This document shows positions 22,177 through 26,926 of a stretch of 26,926 nucleotides of DNA, piece by piece. Location: the IMG/VR virus record IMGVR_UViG_3300001848_000311, positions 1 through 26,926 of that record; one strand, given 5' to 3'. The stretch is from a virus. Under the pieces are notes generated by a model. It searched no databases. It was not told the origin of the DNA and saw only the letters and a program-made list of their open reading frames with translations. The number at the start of each line of letters is the position of its first letter. The first letter of the stretch is position 1. Both the position numbers and the translations under genes were made by a program.

Positions 22177-22596
22177 TCAATGAATAGTTTTATTACCTTT
22201 AAGTTCCTTAACTATACCAGTTAACTGTTCTACAATTTCTTCTTCATCATCAGCATCATCGCTTTCTTCAAACAGAGTATCTTCGCCGTTTTCATCTTTG
22301 GCTTCTTCAATCAACTGCTGCACATCATCCATCGCATTCTGATAATATTCAATTAGAGATTTTTTTGGCTCTATGATAGTAAGTATATCTTGGCTATACA
22401 GATCAGCATAATTGTTCTCTACTAATTCAAGCGGTAGCCAAGGACTCATCATCATTACTGCTCTACCTGTTGGCAATCTTTTGAAAAAAATAGCCATAGG
22501 TTTTTCGAGATGAACTAATCCTGAATTTTCATCTTCTGTATAATTGGCGATAATGTCATCGCCTGATTGTAGTCTTACAATTTTTATGTTATGCAT
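22177..22596 (-). CDS. Sm-like protein, copy B, with acidic C-terminal tail (139 aa)
   Basis: Opens MHNIKIVRLQSGDDIIANYTED, followed by VHLEKPMAIFFKRLPTGRAVMMMSPWLPL, strands that suggest an Sm/LSm barrel of the kind common in T4-like aquatic phages, then helix LIEYYQNAMDDVQQLIEEAKDE and an acidic run (FEESDDADDEEEIVEQ). The first strand resembles that of the 102-aa protein at 3166-3474. Function unknown. It overlaps uvsW by 8 bases and lies between uvsW and gene 55 in the recombination/late-transcription operon. The acidic tail could bind a partner or mimic nucleic acid. Confidence 0.75.
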   Translation of the reverse strand: MHNIKIVRLQSGDDIIANYTEDENSGLVHLEKPMAIFFKRLPTGRAVMMMSPWLPLELVENNYADLYSQDILTIIEPKKSLIEYYQNAMDDVQQLIEEAKDENGEDTLFEESDDADDEEEIVEQLTGIVKELKGNKTIH

Positions 22597-24052
22597 CTTT
22601 TAGCTCTATGTTGTAAAACTTGTAATTGAATTTTTCTTCATCGTATATCTTAACTCTTTCGATGAAATGTTTCAAGGTATAATTTGTATGTTTACCTACT
22701 CTCATGTCATCTGATATATCAAACAATGTCGCTTCTTTTTTATTGTCACCAATTCTCAGACCTCTACCTATTGACTGCAAATTCCTAATCCGAGACTTCG
22801 AAGGAGAGGCAAAGAGTATGTTGTGTAGGTTTCGAATGTTAACGCCAGTAGAAAAAGTACCATAAGAAGCAACAATAATTGCGTCACTTTCTTTTTCAGT
22901 AATGCTTCTAACAGATTCTCTAACTTCAACATCTGTACCTCCAAAAACAAAAAATACTTTTCTCTTTTTCGCAGATGATAAAATCAGTTCGTATAAATCT
23001 TTACCGTGCTTCTCAACAAATTGGAACAATACTAAAGTGTTACCTTCAAGAGACAAAGTTAAGTTTTTGATAAATTCGTTTCTTGATTTATTTAGTATGA
23101 TATAATTTATTTCATCGTTATATGACCAGTCTCGTGATTGTTTGCAAATGCTTTCAGAATATTTCAATATTAGACATTTGATTTTAAATTTTGCTAGATG
23201 ATCATTGTCCATCAGTTCTTTTGTTGTGGTTGCTTTATATACAGGTCCAAACAGACCTTCTAGTACCAACCTATGTGTTTGAGTACCATCAAGTGTACCT
23301 GTGCAACCTATACGATAATCTGAATTGATACAGCCAGAGAGAATCGTTGTAAGAGATTTTGCCTTAAATTGGTGTGCTTCATCACCAAGAACAAAATCAA
23401 ATTGTTCAAAGTAATCAGCATCATTCTTGTAGATAGATTGCCAAGTAGTGATGGTCAAAAACTTCTTTGTGTGTTTTTCTTTACCTGAGTATTGACGATG
23501 ACAATATTCTTCTGAATTGTAACCGTAAGATTCAAAGTCTTTATACATCTGTTCAACCAATGATGTAGTAGGTACAATCAACAAACCTTTTTTGTGACTT
23601 GTTTGAAGGTATCTAATAATCAAATATAGTATTAGAGATTTACCTGATGCTGTTGGTGATAGTAACAACACTCGTTTGTTACGCACAGCATGAAGAAAAG
23701 ACTTCCATTGATACTCTCTTACTTCAAATGGTAAGTTGAGAGTCGATATAAATTCTGTTGCTTCAATACCAGAAAAGTTTTCTGTTACCTTTAAAGTAAC
23801 ATCTACATCGATAGTATAATTTCTCTCTTCACAAAACTTTTCTATGTAAGGAATGAGTCCACGATATATGTTCATGGTTCTCAAATCTAACAGGCGTATT
23901 TTACCATCCCAATAACGAGATTTATATGCCGGTGTAAATTGATACCCCGGAACATAGAAAGTAAAAAAATCTGAAAGTTCTTGTGCAATACTACGCTCAC
24001 AGATTACATGAAGGTAGGATTCATTAACTTTCAATAGCTGAATATCATACAC
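22589..24052 (-). CDS. uvsW: UvsW helicase (superfamily 2)
   Basis: ATP-dependent helicase that unwinds branched DNA and R-loops and promotes strand annealing, switching replication from origin- to recombination-dependent in T4. 487 residues from a GTG at 24052, coupled to uvsY by an 8-base overlap. The N-terminal substrate domain (YRFTP-like PGYQFTPAYKSRYWDGKIRLLD, 35-56) is as in T4 UvsW. Helicase motifs: I SPTASGKS (132-139), Ia PTTSLVEQM, II DEAH (224-227; T4 has DECH), III CTGTL, V ASYGTFSTG and VI QSIGRGLR (426-433). All are intact, so it should be active. Confidence 0.97.
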   Translation of the reverse strand: MYDIQLLKVNESYLHVICERSIAQELSDFFTFYVPGYQFTPAYKSRYWDGKIRLLDLRTMNIYRGLIPYIEKFCEERNYTIDVDVTLKVTENFSGIEATEFISTLNLPFEVREYQWKSFLHAVRNKRVLLLSPTASGKSLILYLIIRYLQTSHKKGLLIVPTTSLVEQMYKDFESYGYNSEEYCHRQYSGKEKHTKKFLTITTWQSIYKNDADYFEQFDFVLGDEAHQFKAKSLTTILSGCINSDYRIGCTGTLDGTQTHRLVLEGLFGPVYKATTTKELMDNDHLAKFKIKCLILKYSESICKQSRDWSYNDEINYIILNKSRNEFIKNLTLSLEGNTLVLFQFVEKHGKDLYELILSSAKKRKVFFVFGGTDVEVRESVRSITEKESDAIIVASYGTFSTGVNIRNLHNILFASPSKSRIRNLQSIGRGLRIGDNKKEATLFDISDDMRVGKHTNYTLKHFIERVKIYDEEKFNYKFYNIELKDA

Positions 24053-24479
24053 CTTGTATAAATCTTTCCCATGCTATAAAATCACGCAATTGAAATGTTC
24101 GTGAATTTAGTTCTTTAAGTATGCTCTGACAGACTTCAACGATTTCTTCATTCAATATTCTTTGAGCGGAGAGTTTGTTCAAATCTTCATCACTATCAAA
24201 GTATGTATTGATTTCGGATTTCAATACAAAAGGAAATGGCTCCCATCCATAGTGTTTGAGTTGGTCATCGTCAAGTTTTCCAGTATAGTATTCCCATTTC
24301 AATTTCTTCATTCTGTTAAACTTATACTCACACTCTTTCGCAAGCAAACGATGCCGAGAAAGTATGTTCAAATACTTGCTATGTAATTGCGGTATGTTAA
24401 TTAGTTCTTTACCTGGCTCTGTTCTATCGATAACAGAGTCTTTCGACCACATCTGTAACAGTTCATCAAGTTTATTCAT
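24045..24479 (-). CDS. uvsY: UvsY recombination mediator
   Basis: Loads UvsX onto gp32-coated ssDNA. 144 residues, T4 UvsY has 137. The overall pattern matches: an N-terminal amphipathic helix (MNKLDELLQMWSKDSVIDRT), IPQLHSKYLNILSRHRLLAKECEYKFNRMKKLKWEYYTGK (about 29-68; similar to the KWLNKHS...LDYYSGR stretch of T4), a mid-region LKSEINTYFDSDEDLNKL (86-103) and C-terminal helix ELNSRTFQLRDFIAWERF. Position directly before uvsW is as in T4. Translation starts at the ATG at 24479 with a strong AGGAGG site that can pair with a CTCCT just upstream, which may throttle it. Confidence 0.92.
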   Translation of the reverse strand: MNKLDELLQMWSKDSVIDRTEPGKELINIPQLHSKYLNILSRHRLLAKECEYKFNRMKKLKWEYYTGKLDDDQLKHYGWEPFPFVLKSEINTYFDSDEDLNKLSAQRILNEEIVEVCQSILKELNSRTFQLRDFIAWERFIQGV

Positions 24480-24486
24480 AGTAAAC

Positions 24487-24499
24487 CTCCTACTAGGAG
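24487..24499 (-). promoter_or_regulatory. uvsY: Hairpin covering the uvsY ribosome binding site
   Basis: The minus strand reads CTCCT-AGT-AGGAG, a perfect 5-bp stem whose 3' arm is the Shine-Dalgarno of uvsY. If formed, it hides the site; ribosomes finishing the upstream gene, or heat, could open it. Confidence 0.5.
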
Positions 24500-24509
24500 T
24501 ATAACAGAA

Positions 24510-25055
24510 TCAATTCACTTTTGCAACATCAAAATAGGCATATCTGAAGGTGGCATCGGCAGTAATGGTTGAATCAGGACCATCATTTGAAGACATTGGA
24601 AAAGATGACAGACTGGTTGGGAAAACATCATAAAATTTAAATCGATATGTTGGATTGTTTGCTGAAGACAATATCGTTATGGTTGCATCAGAATACTGTG
24701 GCGGTATACCCATTTGCTGTCTTATACCCGCAGTCTTACTTAACAAGCCTAAATTTTGATATTCTTTGAAGTCTGTAGGGAAAGTCATGGCACGAATCCA
24801 ATCGTGTATTTCAAGCCACGATTTCAACATTTCATCGACCATAAAAGTTACATTCAGCAAATCATAGATTGCTTTTTCACCTGGTTTATATAGGTCAACA
24901 AAAGGATTTGGCGTCAATGATTCACCCATCGATATTCCAGGCACAACAACTGTCTGGCAAAAATACTGCATGTTAGGCAACCTAGAAAAATTCAATTGGA
25001 ATTTATTAGGGTGCAGGTAATTAGGATTTTTTGGGTTTCTTGTTAGTGCGCTCAT
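24510..25055 (-). CDS. Tail tube-like (gp19 family) protein or tail-completion protein
   Basis: 181 residues with the build of a T4-type tail tube protein: HPNKFQLNFSRLPNMQYFCQTVVVPGIS (15-42), a proline-rich PNPFVDLYKPGEKAIYDLLNVTFMVDEMLKSWLEIHDWIRAMTFP (47-91), a mid-loop, then strands ATITILSSANNPTYRFKFYDVFPTSLSSF and ADATFRYAYFDVAKV at the end. The 'NPxY..K..DVFPTSLS' and 'ADATFRY' blocks recur in structural proteins of T4-like phages. In related phages the gene between 23 and uvsY is sometimes called gp3 (tail completion and sheath stabiliser); both names are possible. It overlaps the 65-aa gene by four bases (ATGA) and is probably expressed late. Confidence 0.72.
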   Translation of the reverse strand: MSALTRNPKNPNYLHPNKFQLNFSRLPNMQYFCQTVVVPGISMGESLTPNPFVDLYKPGEKAIYDLLNVTFMVDEMLKSWLEIHDWIRAMTFPTDFKEYQNLGLLSKTAGIRQQMGIPPQYSDATITILSSANNPTYRFKFYDVFPTSLSSFPMSSNDGPDSTITADATFRYAYFDVAKVN

Positions 25056-25249
25056 TTGATATGTTCTCTTATATCTAACAACTTTTCTTCTTCAATCATG
25101 TGGATAATTTTTGTTGTTAAATCTATTTCTCTGCGAATGTAAAGCATTCTATCTTTAAGTTGCTCCAATTGTTCGTTGTAGAACTCAAGTTCTTTTTGTT
25201 TACGATGCCTCAAATCAATGAGGTCATTAATCAAAATTATTTCACTCAT
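25052..25249 (-). CDS. Small coiled-coil hypothetical protein, 65 aa
   Basis: Nearly all of the protein is predicted helical with heptad-like leucine/isoleucine spacing: IILINDLIDLRHRKQKELEF, then LEQLKDRMLYIRREIDLTTKIIHMIEEEKLL. It lies between the gene 23 terminator and the tail-tube-like gene, overlapping the latter as ATGA. There is no Shine-Dalgarno before the ATG at 25249, and a late-type promoter motif ends 4 bases upstream, so it may be read from a leaderless message. It might be a small assembly chaperone or scaffold for its neighbour; that is a guess from position. Confidence 0.7.
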   Translation of the reverse strand: MSEIILINDLIDLRHRKQKELEFYNEQLEQLKDRMLYIRREIDLTTKIIHMIEEEKLLDIREHIK

Positions 25250-25253
25250 ATGG

Positions 25254-25264
25254 TATATTTAGGC
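25254..25264 (-). promoter_or_regulatory. Late-type promoter motif (GCCTAAATATA) after gene 23
   Basis: The minus strand reads GCCTAAATATACCATATG. The 11-mer is identical to that upstream of hsp20 (5518-5528) and resembles TATAAATA with one change. It directly follows the gene 23 terminator and would start transcription at or just before the ATG at 25249. Confidence 0.5.
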
Positions 25265-25299
25265 GAAAAAAAGAGGACTCTTTTTAGGGAGTCCTCTTT
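25264..25299 (-). terminator. Strong intrinsic terminator after the capsid gene
   Basis: On the minus strand an 11-bp perfect stem AAAGAGGACTC/GAGTCCTCTTT around an 8-base loop is followed by a T-run. A smaller hairpin ATCAC/GTGAT lies at 25304-25319, closer to the gene 23 stop. Together they would end the abundant capsid message and protect its 3' end. Confidence 0.93.
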
Positions 25300-25325
25300 A
25301 AAGATCACTCTACGGTGATTTTTTA

Positions 25326-26684
25326 TTACATAATGTTCTTGATTGCAAACGCACGGTAGTAGTTGTTTGCTTGCTTGTTCAAGTTACCAAGACCCTGTGT
25401 AGTACCTTCAGCAAATGGGTTAGCAACTAGACCGTAACGAGTCTTGAAGCCAATCTTTGGCTGGAAAGTACCGGTATCAACTGCACGAACCATTTGTAGA
25501 GGAACATATGGGCAGTAGAAGATACCAGCATCGTATGCGTTAGTACCTTTGAAACCAACAACTGCAAACTCGTTGGTTGAAGATGCTTGAGCATATGGAT
25601 CGATGTAAACTTTGATACGACCGAACATTGTACCAGCGAATGTGTTACCGGTATCATCAACGGTTAGGTTAACTTGACCCTGTAGTGCTGAGTTGTAGTC
25701 AAGAATACCAGCCATTGCGAAAGCAGAAGCAACATCTGAAGAACAGATCAAGATGTTACCCTTACCACGACGAGTTGTCTTGGCAATGGTGTTAGCTTCA
25801 CGCTCGATTTGGAAGGCAAGACCTTTAACTTTTTCAACCATCCAACGACCATTTGAATCGGTGTCTAGGTCGAAAACGCAAGGGTTGGTTGTACCAACTT
25901 GGCAACCCAACTTAGCAACACCGTAAATGGTACGAATAACTTCACGGTTAATTTCAGCAAGAATTTCTGTTGAAAGAATGTTTGCTAGTTCGGTTTCTGC
26001 ATCTAGACCATGAACTGCTTTCAAGTCTTGAGCAAGTTCCATTGAGTATTCTGCTTTTAGAGCGCGGGTACGAGCAGTAACGGTAACTTTCTCAATTGAG
26101 AATGCCATTTCTTGGAAGGTGTTACCAGCAGCACCATCGCCAAGAGCTTCAGCAGAACCAGTTGTCATTGCAGTAGCAGCGGCAGCGTTTGACTGGAATA
26201 CTTCAGTTGTGTTAGCAGCAATAGTAAGAGCAGTCAACTGGCTAGCAATCTGAGCAGCTAGAGCAGTATTAGCACCACCAAACTGAGTGTTAGCTTCGTT
26301 GTAGAATGCTTCTGTACCAGCTTGTGATGCATAACGGGTACGCATTGCGAAAATAAGACCGGTAGGACCTGTCATTGGCTGAACGCCGCAAACATCATAC
26401 GCAATCAAGTTAGGCAATGAACGACGAACCAAGCTGATTAAGATTGGGTCGAAACCTGCAACTGGACCAGCAGCAGCAGCACTACCACCAAAACCGCCTG
26501 TACCAGCGAAGTTTGTTGGTGAACCTGCTTCGTGAAGAATGCCGGCTTCTTTCATCATTTCTTGAGCTTGGTTCTCAAGAATAACAGCAGTAACTGCTTT
26601 ACGATATGGATCTTTGATTGGAGCCATCTCTGGATGTTCCAATACTGTTTCCCATTTCTTTTGTAGACCTTCGGACAAATACAT
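25326..26684 (-). CDS. 23: Major capsid protein gp23
   Basis: Precursor of the hexameric head shell subunit; 452 residues against 521 in T4. Clear T4 gp23 blocks: RRSLPNLIAYDVCGVQPMTGPTGLIFAMR, LKAEYSMELAQDLKAVHGLDAETELANILSTEILAEINREV, GNILICSSDVASAFA, and the C-terminal FKGTNAYDAGIFYCPYVPLQMVRAVD to GFKTRYGLVANPF. The N-terminal 52 residues are probably a scaffold-like delta piece removed by the gp21 protease at ILHE|AGSP (E52). An insertion domain of T4 is reduced, as usual for aquatic relatives. AAGGAG lies 7 bases before the ATG. Gene 22 precedes it by 25 bases and a strong terminator follows. Confidence 0.98.
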   Translation of the reverse strand: MYLSEGLQKKWETVLEHPEMAPIKDPYRKAVTAVILENQAQEMMKEAGILHEAGSPTNFAGTGGFGGSAAAAGPVAGFDPILISLVRRSLPNLIAYDVCGVQPMTGPTGLIFAMRTRYASQAGTEAFYNEANTQFGGANTALAAQIASQLTALTIAANTTEVFQSNAAAATAMTTGSAEALGDGAAGNTFQEMAFSIEKVTVTARTRALKAEYSMELAQDLKAVHGLDAETELANILSTEILAEINREVIRTIYGVAKLGCQVGTTNPCVFDLDTDSNGRWMVEKVKGLAFQIEREANTIAKTTRRGKGNILICSSDVASAFAMAGILDYNSALQGQVNLTVDDTGNTFAGTMFGRIKVYIDPYAQASSTNEFAVVGFKGTNAYDAGIFYCPYVPLQMVRAVDTGTFQPKIGFKTRYGLVANPFAEGTTQGLGNLNKQANNYYRAFAIKNIM

Positions 26685-26709
26685 TGTTATCTCCTTGTTA
26701 TTACTTTAA

Positions 26710-26926
26710 TTAAATTCTAGTTTTTGAAATTACTTTAGCGACAGCGGCAACCATTGGATCAGCAACAGTCTTTTCGTCTGATTCGCCTATTTCTTCATGC
26801 AACTGTTCTTCATTGGCACGTTTAGTACCTGATGGGAAGTAGTTCTCACGGATTGTCTCAAGTTTGTCTTTGTATTCGTCCTCTGTGGAGAATTCTACAC
26901 TCTCTGCGAGTGATTTGATTTTTTCA
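26710..26926 (-). CDS. 22: Prohead core (scaffold) protein gp22, C-terminal end only
   Basis: The last 71 residues of a protein cut by the window's right edge. Visible part: KIKSLAESVEFSTEDEYKDK, then LETIRENYFPSG, an acidic stretch EEQLHEEIGESDEKTVADP and the C-terminus VAAVAKVISKTRI. A highly charged, helical tail immediately before gene 23 is what gp22 looks like in T4-like phages; 'ETIRENYF' is familiar from aquatic members. gp22 forms the prohead core and is digested by the gp21 protease during maturation; SLAE and QLHE fit the (L/I)-x-E cleavage pattern. Function is inferred mainly from position. Confidence 0.8.
   Translation of the reverse strand, partial: EKIKSLAESVEFSTEDEYKDKLETIRENYFPSGTKRANEEQLHEEIGESDEKTVADPMVAAVAKVISKTRI

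Overview
This window looks like part of the genome of a large, strictly lytic T4-like myovirus. Nearly every recognisable gene is a T4 core gene: uvsX, 43, regA, 62, 44, 45, 46, 47, 55, uvsW, uvsY, 23 and 22. All genes lie on the minus strand, so transcription runs from high to low coordinates. The DNA is AT-rich. The accessory set (small heat-shock protein Hsp20, short peptide deformylase, CobS-like AAA+ ATPase, a compact ~127-residue gp62) resembles marine and freshwater relatives of T4 more than T4 itself. No photosynthesis gene is present, so a heterotrophic aquatic bacterium is the likelier host; that is an inference.

Layout in transcription order: (1) 26926-25264: end of prohead core gene 22, major capsid gene 23 and a strong terminator. 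(2) 25264-14720: a late-type promoter motif, then one long, tightly overlapping run of a 65-aa coiled-coil protein, a tail-tube-like protein, uvsY, uvsW, an Sm-like protein, late sigma factor gene 55, a 24-aa mini-gene, 47 and 46, a methyltransferase, a 58-aa protein, peptide deformylase, a GT-B-like glycosyltransferase and a DUF4338/DruA-like protein. It closes with a tRNA-like mini-cloverleaf that abuts a terminator. (3) 14715-11118: three near-consensus sigma70 promoters, one each in front of a VWA/HExxH protein, its CobS/MoxR-like ATPase partner and a small helix-turn-helix protein. (4) 10818-5492: a terminator, then a GT-A-like glycosyltransferase, an NTP pyrophosphohydrolase, sliding clamp 45, a DUF262-like protein with a degenerate HNH tail, clamp loader 44/62 and RegA. 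(5) 5528-1: a late-type promoter motif, a structured leader, Hsp20, a 51-aa protein, dCMP deaminase, an AbrB-MazG fusion, a 74-aa protein, a second Sm-like protein, DNA polymerase 43 and the start of uvsX.

Together the genes encode replication (43, 44/62, 45), recombination-dependent replication and repair (uvsX, uvsY, uvsW, 46/47), late transcription (55, which in T4 works with the clamp) and translational control (RegA). They also cover nucleotide-pool remodelling and capsid assembly.

The observations most worth pursuing are these. A ROSE-type RNA thermometer candidate sits on the hsp20 ribosome binding site. A 63-nt cloverleaf with a tRNA-type T arm and CCA end ends a long operon. Gene 47 has a one-base frameshift inside its first nuclease motif, at a site that would also suit +1 slippage. 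A DUF262-like protein with a substituted HNH motif interrupts the clamp/clamp-loader module. A phage homologue of a defence-associated family (DUF4338/DruA) is present, and the uvsY ribosome binding site can fold into a hairpin. All calls come from reading the sequence by eye; no database search was run.
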